This document shows positions 25,949 to 34,484 of a stretch of DNA of 63,683 nucleotides, piece by piece. Location of the stretch: NCBI GenBank assembly GCA_002167845.2, contig NHBO02000034.1, forward strand, positions 54,521 through 118,203, in the 5' to 3' direction. The stretch's first letter is position 1; every line of letters starts with the position of its first letter. The position numbers and the translations under genes are program-made. The notes under the pieces were generated by a model. It had not been told where the DNA came from, did no database searches, and saw only the letters and a program-made list of their open reading frames with translations. The DNA is from Phycisphaera sp. TMED9. GTDB lineage: Bacteria; Planctomycetota; Phycisphaerae; Phycisphaerales; SM1A02.

Positions 25949-26617
25949 TCAGAACGGGATGCTGACCAGTCCGGTCAAGGCGATGGCGTCGACCCCCAGG
26001 TTCGTCGGCGTGGTTCTGGCGTTGGAAAAGTGATACCAACCAATCCCCACCAGAAGCCTCGCGTCCTCTCCCAGGTCGAACGAGAAACCCACGCCCGCTT
26101 GCGGCGTGAAGTTGAGCCTGCTGCCTGACGGCCGAACCGGCTCCGTCGCGTATGCCAGCCCGATGCCGAGCTCGCCATACATCGTCCAATTTTCGTACCG
26201 AAGAAAATGCCATCGCATCATGACGCCAAGCCCGAACAAGGCGGCATCAGCACCGGCGTCCTGTCCGACCCAACCGAGATCCGCCTGGATCCCGATGCTG
26301 AAGTCCTCGATGGCGAACCACTCGAATCCGCCTGAAACGTAGGCCATCTTCTCGTCACCGAGATCACTTCCCAGCATCCCCCCGATGAGCCATCGATGAC
26401 TCCCGGCGGTTCCGTAGGCCGGCGATGAATCCACGGCGGCGTCATTGGGAGATGCGGCGGAGTCGGCCTGTTCGCCAGCCGCCACATCTCGATCCTGCAT
26501 CAAGATCGAAAGCACATCCATCTCCACGGGCGCCGCAGACAGCGGACTGGCATCCGCCAACATCGCCATTCCGGCGACGACCAGGATGATGTGACCGAAA
26601 AGGAATCTCGTGATCAT
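25949..26617 (-). CDS. PagL-like outer-membrane beta-barrel (putative lipid A deacylase)
   Basis: A 222-residue exported protein with a signal peptide (about 1-29) and a C-terminal beta-barrel ending in Phe (LVSIPF), as expected for outer-membrane proteins. The last third resembles PagL, the lipid A 3-O-deacylase: GSRLNFTPQAGVGFS followed by WYHFSNARTTPTNLGVDAI. The His and Ser of PagL's catalytic set appear as H196 and S198; the Glu expected 12 residues after the Ser is Asp (D210). GGAG precedes the ATG at 26617. It lies 148 bases downstream of a strong minus-strand terminator, so its transcription starts after that point or by read-through. Confidence 0.7.
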   Translation of the reverse strand: MITRFLFGHIILVVAGMAMLADASPLSAAPVEMDVLSILMQDRDVAAGEQADSAASPNDAAVDSSPAYGTAGSHRWLIGGMLGSDLGDEKMAYVSGGFEWFAIEDFSIGIQADLGWVGQDAGADAALFGLGVMMRWHFLRYENWTMYGELGIGLAYATEPVRPSGSRLNFTPQAGVGFSFDLGEDARLLVGIGWYHFSNARTTPTNLGVDAIALTGLVSIPF

Positions 26618-26764
26618 GTTCGCTCCAGACCTGGACGCCGATTGTGACCGGCGATCCTCGAAGACGGTACGAGATTGAACCTTGGAATGTCGCCACTTGA
26701 AGTCGGGCCGACACCGCTCGCCCTGACCGCTGCCGCAAACATCCGAATCAAAGATACGCGAGCC

Positions 26765-26804
26765 AAAAAAAAGACCGTCCGGTCGCTCCGACACGACCGA
26801 ACGG
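26765..26804 (-). terminator. Strong intrinsic terminator of the candidate RNA
   Basis: On the minus strand CCGTTCGGTCG (26794-26804) pairs with CGACCGGACGG (26775-26785) over 11 bp with one G-U pair and an 8-base loop, followed two bases later by eight Us (26765-26772). No protein gene on this strand ends here, so it must serve a non-coding transcript or act as an attenuator before the PagL-like gene. Confidence 0.88.
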
Positions 26805-27160
26805 GTTCGACAACCATGTTGCCATGGTCGCGAAGAAGATCCAGATTGTCAGGGTCGCTTGAGACCCTGGAAGACGCACATTCGCTCACTCACCCTCGGG
26901 CCGACCCCGAAGCACACCAGAACCGGCCTCAAATCCCGGATCATCCCGGAATTTTCACCGGCTTTCGTCCGAATACCGGACATCGCCGGTTTTTCGCGGA
27001 AGAACGCCGCATGTTCCGTGCTTTTCGCCGCAAAATCGCCTCGGCAGGCGAAATTTACCGACATCCAAGGGTTCTTTCTCACGTCGGATTACGGGCCATT
27101 CCTGTACCGTTTGTCGTCGAGCTCCGAATCGGGGTGAATCCCGAGTTCGAAAGACGACCT
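26765..27160 (-). ncRNA. Candidate structured non-coding RNA, about 395 nt
   Basis: A stretch without a credible ORF carries a good promoter (27167-27194) at one end and a strong terminator at the other. Between them the minus strand folds locally many times: an outer stem 27153-27158/27113-27118 enclosing a 9-bp stem 27125-27133/27140-27149, a 6-bp hairpin 27036-27041/27046-27051, a two-tier hairpin 26957-26962 + 26967-26971 / 26977-26981 + 26985-26990, and a perfect 7-bp hairpin 26850-26856/26863-26869. I looked for landmarks of RNase P RNA, tmRNA, 6S and SRP RNA and found none. It could be a trans-acting RNA or a long regulatory leader for the PagL-like gene. Confidence 0.5.
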
Positions 27161-27166
27161 CAGCAC

Positions 27167-27194
27167 AGTATCGTCCGCAATGGGTATCGGTCAA
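27167..27194 (-). promoter_or_regulatory. Promoter of the candidate RNA
   Basis: On the minus strand TTGACC (27189-27194) and GATACT (27167-27172) are spaced 16 bases apart, matching the housekeeping consensus at 5 of 6 and 4 of 6 positions. The predicted start, near 27160, falls at the foot of the first long hairpin. Confidence 0.5.
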
Positions 27195-27249
27195 CGCCTC
27201 TGCGACACCTTCTCCGAGGAAAATGTAAATCGTTGGCCGGCATGCCTTT

Positions 27250-27708
27250 ATGGATAAAAAAGAATCCGCCAAAATGGTCCGAGTGTCGATCGCCGCCATT
27301 CTTCGCCCCACCTCGGATCCCGATGGCCGAACGCCTTGCGTCCTGGCCGCGTGGCGACCAATCGACGCGATCCGAGGTGGTGTGTGGGAACTTCCAGGCG
27401 GAAAGATCGATGCCGGCGAATCGGCTGCTGATGCGGCACGACGCGAAGTCCAGGAAGAACTTCAGATCGACATCGTCCCGCGCGAATCACTCGGCGTGGC
27501 AGAAGACATCGACGAGAACCAGTGCAAAGAGAAGCATGTCCACGTCGAAGTCGTGCTCGCAGACCTTGCCAGCGAGGAACCCCGCGAGTCCGATCGGCTC
27601 TGGAAGTGGATTCCGATTGCCCGACTGCACGAGTATGAGTGGCCCCGGGCGAACACCGAGTTGAACCGACTCCTCCAATTGAGATTCGGAATCGATTCCA
27701 GTTCCTGA
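27250..27708 (+). CDS. Nudix hydrolase (MutT-like)
   Basis: A 152-residue pyrophosphohydrolase. The Nudix box is GGKIDAGESAADAARREVQEEL, fitting GX5EX7REUXEEXGU, at about 51-72, and is preceded by WELPGG. The spacing and the WELPGGK lead are those of MutT-type enzymes that hydrolyse oxidised nucleotides or other nucleoside diphosphate derivatives; the exact substrate is undetermined. The ATG at 27250 or the one at 27274 (MVRVS) could be used. It precedes the molybdenum hydroxylase operon by 99 bases and follows the candidate RNA locus on the other strand. Confidence 0.9.
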   Translation: MDKKESAKMVRVSIAAILRPTSDPDGRTPCVLAAWRPIDAIRGGVWELPGGKIDAGESAADAARREVQEELQIDIVPRESLGVAEDIDENQCKEKHVHVEVVLADLASEEPRESDRLWKWIPIARLHEYEWPRANTELNRLLQLRFGIDSSS

Positions 27709-27807
27709 TTCGATCATCGGGCGAATCACTCGAATGAACGCGCGAAGAGTGATACCCTCGAATTGCCGCACTGGCTTCGCTCACCGCCACATCCGGATCT
27801 CGAGCAC

Positions 27808-28500
27808 ATGAAAGACGACTCGCCTCCAAATTCAGGCGCATCTGGATCATCGGGGAAGCGCGACGTCTCTCGTCGCCTCTTCCTCCAGACCATCGGCATC
27901 TCCGCCGCCACCGCTGCCGCTGATCGACAGTCCGCGAATGCGGATGCCGCGATGAGGCCGGGCGGGGCGACCATCATCGGCCCCATGCCCGCCAGGACCT
28001 CGCTGAACGTGAACGGAGCAGCCGTCGACTTCGTCGCCGAGCCCGCCACGACCCTCCTGGAGGCGCTCCGCGAACGATGCGATGTGACCGGCCCCAAAGA
28101 AGTCTGCGATCGAGCCGCCTGCGGTGGGTGCACGGTTCTCCTCGACGATCGCCCGGTGGCGAGTTGCATGATGCTGGCGCTCGATGCGACCGGTCGAGAA
28201 GTCACGACGGTGGAGGGCATCGGCACGGTCGATGACCCCGATCCACTTCAAGTGGCCATGGCGGAATTCGACGCCATGCAGTGCGGGTTCTGCACCCCGG
28301 GAGTCGTCACATCGGCCAAGGCCCTGCTGGCACGAAATCCCCGACCGAACATCGATGAGATTCGCGCCGCACTGTCGGGGAATCTTTGTCGCTGCGGAAC
28401 CTATCCCAACATCTTCAATGCGGTCCTCGTGGCCAGCGGACAAGACCCGGTCGAAGAACCGACCGATCGTGGCCGCACCGCTTCGGGAGGCCGAGCATGA
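27808..28500 (+). CDS. Tat-exported 2Fe-2S subunit of a molybdenum hydroxylase
   Basis: A 230-residue iron-sulfur subunit of the xanthine dehydrogenase family, closest in layout to PaoA/YagT. A twin-arginine signal SRRLFLQT with a following hydrophobic run (about 21-38) implies export as a folded complex. Two 2Fe-2S sites are complete: plant-type C100, C105, C108, C120 (VCDRAACGGC ... SC) and the helical domain C159, C162, C194, C196 (QCGFCTPG, CRCGTY). It passes electrons from the molybdenum site to FAD. The ATG at 27808 is the first that leaves the Tat motif near the N terminus. The large subunit starts inside its stop codon (ATGA). Confidence 0.92.
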   Translation: MKDDSPPNSGASGSSGKRDVSRRLFLQTIGISAATAAADRQSANADAAMRPGGATIIGPMPARTSLNVNGAAVDFVAEPATTLLEALRERCDVTGPKEVCDRAACGGCTVLLDDRPVASCMMLALDATGREVTTVEGIGTVDDPDPLQVAMAEFDAMQCGFCTPGVVTSAKALLARNPRPNIDEIRAALSGNLCRCGTYPNIFNAVLVASGQDPVEEPTDRGRTASGGRA

Positions 28501-30635
28501 GCCAGGAACCAAGAGATCTTCGAGCCATCAACGCCGGGCAGTCGGTCGCGGACGACGCGACCCGACTCGAAGGACTGGAGAAGGCGACCGGAGCCGCCCG
28601 CTACGGACGAGACCAGATCAAGAAGGACATGCTCTGGGTGAGACTGATTCGCTGCCCATGGGGACGCGCCTCGCTCGATTCGCTCGATCGCGACGCCGCG
28701 CTCGCCACCCCGGGCGTCGTCGAGGTCGTGGTGTCCGGGGATGCCGGGGAATACCACGGCGATTCCATCGGGTACGTGGTGGCTCGGAGCAGACGTTCGC
28801 TGGAACGAGGCCTTCAAGCCCTGAACGCGACGTGGACCCGCCTTGATTGCAAGACCGGGATCCTCGACGACGAGTCGGCTCGAGGCCCCATGGAGGAACC
28901 GTCCGACCAGACCGCCTCGGCGATCGATGACGCCGCCTTCACCTTTGAAGCAACCTACTCCACACCGGTCCAGACCCACTCCTCGCTCGAGACCCACGGC
29001 CTGATGATCGAGCCGGATGGCGAGAATTCGATCGTTCATGCGTCGACCCAGGGGACCTTCGTGGTCGCCGACCAGATCGGACGTTTCCTCGGCAAGAGGC
29101 GATCGAGAATCACCGTCGATTGCGAACATGTCGGCGGCGGATTCGGCTCGAAGTTCCAGATCGGCAAAGAGGGTGCGGCGGGCGGACTCGCTGCCAAGTC
29201 CTCCGGCGAAGCCGTCTATTCCTTCTGCGATCGCGAAGAAGAACATCTGGACACCGGAAACCGCCCCGGACTCCTGTGCAAGGTTCGCCTCGGCCATGAT
29301 GCCGACGGCACGATCCGCGGCGCTCGATTCGAGACGTTCGGAGGAACCGGCGTCTCCAGCCGCGGCGGCGGTGCCCGAGTCCCCAGCGGTCGATTCGAAT
29401 TCGGAACCCTCGACGCACGCAACCATCGCGACGTCCAGTTCAACGCCGGCGGCCCCCGAGCGATGCGGGCGCCCGGCTGCCCACAGGGTGCCTTCGTCGA
29501 AGAACTCCTGATCGACGAAATTGCGCATCGGTGCGGTCAGGATCCACTCGACCTTCGGCGTCGCCTCGACGATTCCGATCGCCGACAGGAGATGTACGAC
29601 GTCGCGGCCGATCTCATCGGATGGAAGAATCGGTTGAAGACGGGTTCGCAATCCGGAACCATGAGAACCGGATACGGCATCGGAACCTGCGACTGGGGCA
29701 AGGGAAGAGCGCCGGCCAAGATCGAAGTCGTCGTTCACCCCGACGGACATCTCGAAGTGAGAACGGGCACGCAGGACATCGGCACCGGACAACGCACCGC
29801 GATGGGCGCCCTCGTCGCCGACCGAATCGGCGTCCCGCTCGCGAACGTCTCAGTGGCGATCGGCAACTCGAAGCTTCCCCCCGGCCCCGCTTCCGGCGGC
29901 TCGGTCTGTACCCCGAGCACGGCGCCAGCGGCGATGGCGGCCGGCGATCTCGCCCGGGAGCGCATCCTGGCGGGCGTCGCGGAACGGGAGAAACTCGATG
30001 CCACCACGCTGACCATCGACGACGGCGTGATCATGGACGGCGGCCGGAAGGTCGTCCGCTGGGAGGATGCCTGCCGACGGCTTTCCGAACCAGTCTCCGT
30101 GACGGGAGAATTCGACGGACGGGCCAGTGCCTACTGGGGTGAAGGATCCTCGGAAGGTGTCCAGGCCGCACGCGTCGAAGTCGACTGCGAAACCGGCCAG
30201 GTCTTCGTCCGCGATGTGATCGCGATCCAATCCTGCGGCCTTCCGCTGGTTCGCAAGACCGCGGAAAGCCAGATCATGGGCGGCGTCATTCAAGGCACGA
30301 GTTACGCCCTCTTCGAAGAGCAGGTGCTCGATCCGAATACCGGGGCGGTGTTGAACGCGAACCTCGAGAGCTACAAGATCCTGGGATCCGAAGATTGCCC
30401 GCGAATCATCCCGGTACTGTGGCGAGATGACCAGACCGGAGTCCGAGCACTCGGAGAACCTCCGGTGATCCCCACCGCGGCGGCGATCGCGAATGCGGTC
30501 TTCAATGCGATCGGGCGACCGGTACGCGACCTGCCGCTCCGACCGGATCGCGTTCTCGCCGCACTCGCCGAACCGATGGCGGAACAGGTGGTGGCCGTCG
30601 CACCCAGAACCACCGACCGGGAGACGCGGGCATGA
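28497..30635 (+). CDS. Molybdopterin-binding large subunit of the hydroxylase
   Basis: A 712-residue catalytic subunit of the xanthine dehydrogenase family. The molybdopterin-binding regions include HVGGGFGSK and RAMRAPGCPQGAF, the segment GTQDIGTGQRT contacts the cofactor, and the catalytic Glu is expected in VRALGEPPV near the C terminus. The expected reaction is hydroxylation of an aldehyde or N-heterocycle; Tat export of the partner and similarity in layout to PaoABC favour a periplasmic aldehyde oxidoreductase. It overlaps both neighbours by four bases. The gene order small-large-medium differs from E. coli paoABC (small-medium-large). Confidence 0.9.
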   Translation: MSQEPRDLRAINAGQSVADDATRLEGLEKATGAARYGRDQIKKDMLWVRLIRCPWGRASLDSLDRDAALATPGVVEVVVSGDAGEYHGDSIGYVVARSRRSLERGLQALNATWTRLDCKTGILDDESARGPMEEPSDQTASAIDDAAFTFEATYSTPVQTHSSLETHGLMIEPDGENSIVHASTQGTFVVADQIGRFLGKRRSRITVDCEHVGGGFGSKFQIGKEGAAGGLAAKSSGEAVYSFCDREEEHLDTGNRPGLLCKVRLGHDADGTIRGARFETFGGTGVSSRGGGARVPSGRFEFGTLDARNHRDVQFNAGGPRAMRAPGCPQGAFVEELLIDEIAHRCGQDPLDLRRRLDDSDRRQEMYDVAADLIGWKNRLKTGSQSGTMRTGYGIGTCDWGKGRAPAKIEVVVHPDGHLEVRTGTQDIGTGQRTAMGALVADRIGVPLANVSVAIGNSKLPPGPASGGSVCTPSTAPAAMAAGDLARERILAGVAEREKLDATTLTIDDGVIMDGGRKVVRWEDACRRLSEPVSVTGEFDGRASAYWGEGSSEGVQAARVEVDCETGQVFVRDVIAIQSCGLPLVRKTAESQIMGGVIQGTSYALFEEQVLDPNTGAVLNANLESYKILGSEDCPRIIPVLWRDDQTGVRALGEPPVIPTAAAIANAVFNAIGRPVRDLPLRPDRVLAALAEPMAEQVVAVAPRTTDRETRA

Positions 30636-31630
30636 ATCCCTTCGCCTACACCAGTCCGAAGAACATCTCCGAAGCGTCCGCGCTGACGACGCCGAAGGGT
30701 GAGTTCGCCCTTCCGGTCCTCAAGGGCGGCGGCATGGATCTGCTCGACCGAATGAAGGAGGGCCTCGAATCGCCGGACCTCGTGATCGATCTGACCCGCA
30801 TCGACGATCCCGCACTCGACGCGATCGAGACCAATCGCGTCGGCGGACGAGTGACCCTGGCCATGCTGGCGGAGTCGGACGAACTCCACCAAAGCGTCCC
30901 GATCCTTGGCGCGGCCGCTGGAAGTGCCGCAACACCGCAGGTCCGCAACGTCGCCACCGTCGCGGGGAACCTCCTGCAGGAAACTCGATGCTGGTACTGG
31001 CGAATGTCCCAGTTCGACTGCCTTCGCAAGACCGGCGACGAATGCCCGGCCCGGGAAGGCGATCACCGATTCCATGTCATCTTCCAGGATGGACCATGCC
31101 TGATGGTTCATCCGTCGAACCTCGCGCCAGCGATGTACGTGCTGGACGGAGAAGTGGAGGTCGCGGGCGGCGATCGAGATCGAATTGCGATTCGAGACCT
31201 GTACCCCGCTCCCGATGCCGACTGGCGATCGACCAGCGTGCTCTCGCCGGCTGAGATCATCACCGGCCTTCGATTCAAGTCTGCGCCGAATTCAGCGTTC
31301 ATCGCCTTGAAGCAGAAGCAGTCCTTCGATTGGCCGATGGTCTCGGGATACGCCGTCCTGAAGCTCGATGGCGATGTGATCACCTCCGCCCGAACCTGTG
31401 CCGGCGCCGTCGCACCTCGACCCCACCCACTCCCCCAGGTCGACGAGGCCCTGGTCGGCGTCTCGATCGATGACGACGCCCGCCTTCGCGCCGCGTGTGA
31501 ACGCTCGATCGAGGGCGCAGACCCTCTCCCGGGCTCGGCATACAAGACGGCCCTGCTCCCCGTGGCGATTCGAAGGGCGGTGGCCGCCGCCGCGAACCCC
31601 ACCGGTACCGATCGAGGAGGTGACGCATGA
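30632..31630 (+). CDS. FAD-binding subunit with an extra 4Fe-4S site
   Basis: A 332-residue FAD subunit of the CoxM/PaoB type. The flavin-binding loops are LPVLKGGGMDLL and VRNVATVAGNLLQ. Directly after the second loop lie four cysteines, C120, C130, C138 and C156 (RCWYWRMSQFDC ... ECP ... GPC). This insertion is what 4-hydroxybenzoyl-CoA reductase beta and PaoB use for an additional 4Fe-4S cluster. It receives electrons from the 2Fe-2S subunit. The start overlaps the large subunit's stop (ATGA at 30632-30635), and its own end overlaps the next small gene in the same way. Confidence 0.9.
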   Translation: MNPFAYTSPKNISEASALTTPKGEFALPVLKGGGMDLLDRMKEGLESPDLVIDLTRIDDPALDAIETNRVGGRVTLAMLAESDELHQSVPILGAAAGSAATPQVRNVATVAGNLLQETRCWYWRMSQFDCLRKTGDECPAREGDHRFHVIFQDGPCLMVHPSNLAPAMYVLDGEVEVAGGDRDRIAIRDLYPAPDADWRSTSVLSPAEIITGLRFKSAPNSAFIALKQKQSFDWPMVSGYAVLKLDGDVITSARTCAGAVAPRPHPLPQVDEALVGVSIDDDARLRAACERSIEGADPLPGSAYKTALLPVAIRRAVAAAANPTGTDRGGDA

Positions 31631-31863
31631 GCGACCACGACACCGATGAGCCCATCCGACTGAATCTGATCGAGACCTGCGTGAACCTGCGGCACAAGAA
31701 CATGTATGTGATGACCGAGCACATGCACCGCGGGCTGGTCGACGATTCCAGCACCACCCGATGTTTCTGGTGCGTGTTGAGTCAGGACGAACTCGGACCG
31801 GATCGAAGCGGCGTGACCCCGGCCTCCTGCAGCGGTGGCCGTGGCTGTTTCGAGTCGGCGTGA
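31627..31863 (+). CDS. Small Cys-rich protein in the molybdenum hydroxylase operon
   Basis: A 78-residue protein that I do not recognise by name. It carries five cysteines (C18, C46, C49, C68, C74), with CFWC and the end SCSGGRGC giving a possible zinc or iron-sulfur site, and a His-rich stretch MTEHMHRG. It is coupled to the FAD subunit by an ATGA overlap and to the cofactor gene by a GTGA overlap, so it belongs to the enzyme system: a maturation factor, an electron carrier or a regulator are possible. There is no signal peptide. Confidence 0.75.
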   Translation: MSDHDTDEPIRLNLIETCVNLRHKNMYVMTEHMHRGLVDDSSTTRCFWCVLSQDELGPDRSGVTPASCSGGRGCFESA

Positions 31864-32474
31864 CGTCCTCGCTTCAACCTGACACCGTGATCGGCGTGCT
31901 TCTGGCCGGCGGACGATCCGCGCGGATGGGCCGTTGCAAGCAGGTGCTTCCCTGGATCCGCGATGGTCACCGAACCACGGTGGTGGCGGCCGCACACGAC
32001 ACCATCGCCCCGTTCGTCGATTCCATGTTCATCACGGTCGGACTCCATGCACCCGCCATCCGGGCATCGCTCGGAGAACGACGCGTGACCCCCCTGGACG
32101 TGGATCCCGAGGGTTCGATGCTCGATTCCGCGAGAGCCGGCATCGAGGCCGCACTGTCCGCCGGGGCCACCCGAGTGCTTCTCCATCTCTCCGACCATCC
32201 AGGGGTCGCGTCGGGCACCCTCGAGCGCCTGCTCGATGCGGAGACCCGGCGATTCGACTTCGTCCACCCTCGACACGACGGTCGCGGCGGACATCCCATC
32301 GTGCTCTCCTCCGCGGCGGGACGTCGGATACTCGACTCACCGCTGGCCGATGGACTTCGATCCGCGCGGGAACTCCCGGGGCTCACGGTCGAGGCGATCG
32401 AGGTCGATGACCCGGGGATTCATCTGGATCTGGACACGCCTGATTCGTGGGGCGAGGGCCTGGAATCGACCTGA
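31860..32474 (+). CDS. MocA-like molybdenum cofactor nucleotidyltransferase
   Basis: A 204-residue nucleotidyltransferase of the MobA/MocA group. The nucleotide motif is LLAGGRSARMGRCKQVLPW, followed by LHLSDHPGV, the acidic metal-binding strand, and GRGGHPIVLS. MocA adds CMP to molybdopterin-Mo to make the cytosine dinucleotide cofactor used by aldehyde oxidoreductases of this family, which matches the operon. It starts at the GTG at 31860 within the stop of the Cys-rich gene. MobA (GMP adder) is less likely given the context. It is the last gene of the operon and converges on a lipoprotein gene. Confidence 0.82.
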   Translation: MTSSLQPDTVIGVLLAGGRSARMGRCKQVLPWIRDGHRTTVVAAAHDTIAPFVDSMFITVGLHAPAIRASLGERRVTPLDVDPEGSMLDSARAGIEAALSAGATRVLLHLSDHPGVASGTLERLLDAETRRFDFVHPRHDGRGGHPIVLSSAAGRRILDSPLADGLRSARELPGLTVEAIEVDDPGIHLDLDTPDSWGEGLEST

Positions 32475-32526
32475 CCGCTCCTCGAGACTCGGACCGACGT
32501 CTTGGATTTCGCCGTTCGAGGCCGTC

Positions 32527-33315
32527 TCAATCACACAACGCCGCGATCTGACTGCGAAGTCTCGGACGAGTCTCGGCCATGAATCGCTCCATGATTCGCT
32601 GTTGAGCGGGATCGTCCATCGAGACGTCGAATGCGTTGGAATCCTCAAGCCAGGACGTCGCCTTTCGAAGCCGCACGCATTGCTCGGGCGTCAGGGCGAT
32701 CTCTTCTCTGGGCCGGCTCACGTCGGTGAGTCCCCAGCCAAAGGAATCCACGGTGGCGAGCGTCGCGATGAGCCCACGATTCGACCCATCGTAGCCATGA
32801 GCGATCCGAGGAAGGTTCGCCATCACCACGATCACCTCCACCACACGGTCCTGATCGTCTTCGATGAGGGCCAGCCGCAGATCCGCCCAGAGCGTCTTGC
32901 CGATACCCCGAATCGCCTGCGTGCGAATGGCGACGTCCTTGGGCGGGACGCCCCAGTCTCCGTTCAGATCGGTCAACGGCATGTTGAACGCACGCAGATC
33001 GTTCAGCAGCTTGACCACCCCTTCGTCGTCCGGCATTCGTGGCGGCTGACGAGAGTCGAGCCAGAGGTCGAAACTCGACCGAATGACCGAGTCTCCGGCG
33101 ACGAACTGCGAGTTCCCGTCCTTCGGCCATCGGTTCAGGGAGTCACCCCAGACCAGCCCTCCGTTGACCGTCCCGCCTTGCGCCGCCGACCCGGTCCCCC
33201 CCACGCCCGATCCGGCCCCCGCGACGATTCGAGTCGAACCGGACTCGTCGCATCCGGACGCGAAGACGATCATGGAAGCGAGAGTGCCGATGAAGATGTG
33301 TTGGATGATGCCCAT
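32527..33315 (-). CDS. Predicted lipoprotein of unknown function
   Basis: A 262-residue exported protein with a lipoprotein signal: hydrophobic stretch then the lipobox FASGC with the lipidated Cys near residue 22. A low-complexity Gly/Ser/Thr linker (about 30-50) follows. The globular part has helical repeats such as ALTPEQCVRLRKATSWLEDS and is not recognised. It lies 46 bases downstream of moaA on the same strand, so co-transcription is possible, though no functional link is evident. Confidence 0.75.
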   Translation of the reverse strand: MGIIQHIFIGTLASMIVFASGCDESGSTRIVAGAGSGVGGTGSAAQGGTVNGGLVWGDSLNRWPKDGNSQFVAGDSVIRSSFDLWLDSRQPPRMPDDEGVVKLLNDLRAFNMPLTDLNGDWGVPPKDVAIRTQAIRGIGKTLWADLRLALIEDDQDRVVEVIVVMANLPRIAHGYDGSNRGLIATLATVDSFGWGLTDVSRPREEIALTPEQCVRLRKATSWLEDSNAFDVSMDDPAQQRIMERFMAETRPRLRSQIAALCD

Positions 33316-33361
33316 CGTCCCATTGCAACCGCCACGGGGCCCGATGTAAAGCGGGGCGACT

Positions 33362-34423
33362 TCAGCCGCCGATGCTGCTCATCGCCCGGCCGCCTCTGGC
33401 GGCATGAACTTCCGGTTTCATGGCGGTGCATCTGGCGAATGCATCACGGAGCGAGCGATCGCCCGCGACCTCGGAATCCCCCGATTCCTCGCGAAGAATC
33501 GGCATCAGGTCGACCTCCCCGCCGTCGAACAAGCAACTCCGCAGAATGCCTGACGAGGTCAATCGCAGACGATTGCACGTCTCACAGAACGGCCGGCTCA
33601 TCGCATGAATCAGTCCGATGCGACCACGTCCACCAGGCATCGCCAGCAGACGGGCCGGGCCGACCCCGGGATCGGCGGATGACTCGACGGGGTCGAGCGG
33701 GCCGTGAACGGCCTCGATGTTCGACGTCACTTCATCGGCCGTGACCAGATATCGCGCCGCTTCGCCATCGGCCAGCACGCTCGATCCAAGCGGCATGAAT
33801 TCGATGAATCGAACCGTCCAGTCTCGATCGCGGGCAAGCCCGGCGAAGTCCGCGACCTCGTCGTCGTTGACGCCACGCATCACCACGACGTTCAACTTGA
33901 CCGTTCCAAACACCTCCGCGGCGGCCTCGAGGCCACGTTCGAACAGATCGAACCTCCCGCCGCCCGTGATATCGCGATACCGATCCGGCCGAAGACTGTC
34001 CACCGAAAGCGTGACCCGATCGATGCCGGCCTCCTTCAACGCTCCGGCGAGCCGGGGCATCTGAAGGCCGTTGGAGGTCATCGAGAGATCGGAGGGTCCG
34101 ATCGCCCGGATTCGCTGGATGATCTCGACGAGATCGCTGCGAACCGTGGGTTCACCACCGGTGATCTTGAAGTGCCGAACGCCCAGACGGTGAGCGAAGC
34201 CGGAGATCCTTGCGAGATCCTTCGGCGAGAGCAGATCATCCTTGGACTGAAAAGACACCCCACCCGCAGGCATGCAATACCCGCATCGGAGATTGCAGCG
34301 ATCGGTGACCGAGATTCGGAGCATTCGCACCGACTCCAGCGATCGAGGCCCGTTCGCATACAGCGGGCGGGAGGGCCCGCTCTGAAGAACATCCAGCGGA
34401 ATTGTTCGATCGACGGTCGTCAC
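33362..34423 (-). CDS. moaA: GTP 3',8-cyclase (molybdenum cofactor step 1)
   Basis: A 353-residue radical SAM enzyme that converts GTP to (8S)-3',8-cyclo-7,8-dihydroguanosine 5'-triphosphate. The N-terminal radical SAM cluster is C43, C47, C50 (DRCNLRCGYC), the SAM-binding GGEPT follows, and the second 4Fe-4S cluster uses C280, C283 and C297 (FCETCNRLR ... LRSC). The C-terminal GG required for activity is present (SSIGG). The start is probably the GTG at 34423; the longer frame upstream has no MoaA features. It supplies the cofactor used by the hydroxylase encoded on the opposite strand. No other moa genes are in view. Confidence 0.92.
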   Translation of the reverse strand: MTTVDRTIPLDVLQSGPSRPLYANGPRSLESVRMLRISVTDRCNLRCGYCMPAGGVSFQSKDDLLSPKDLARISGFAHRLGVRHFKITGGEPTVRSDLVEIIQRIRAIGPSDLSMTSNGLQMPRLAGALKEAGIDRVTLSVDSLRPDRYRDITGGGRFDLFERGLEAAAEVFGTVKLNVVVMRGVNDDEVADFAGLARDRDWTVRFIEFMPLGSSVLADGEAARYLVTADEVTSNIEAVHGPLDPVESSADPGVGPARLLAMPGGRGRIGLIHAMSRPFCETCNRLRLTSSGILRSCLFDGGEVDLMPILREESGDSEVAGDRSLRDAFARCTAMKPEVHAARGGRAMSSIGG

Positions 34424-34484
34424 CCCTCGATGGTACCCCGTCGTCGAGCCCGACGGCCTGACGATGAACCGATCGGACGAGGAT

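Noticed and set aside
26957-26994. Plus-strand terminator
   Set aside because: The two-tier hairpin is followed by only four free Ts and no plus-strand transcript is expected there; it is better explained as part of the minus-strand structured RNA.
26765-27160. RNase P RNA or tmRNA
   Set aside because: The conserved cores (for example the GAGGAAAGUCC region or the tRNA-like 3' end) are not found.
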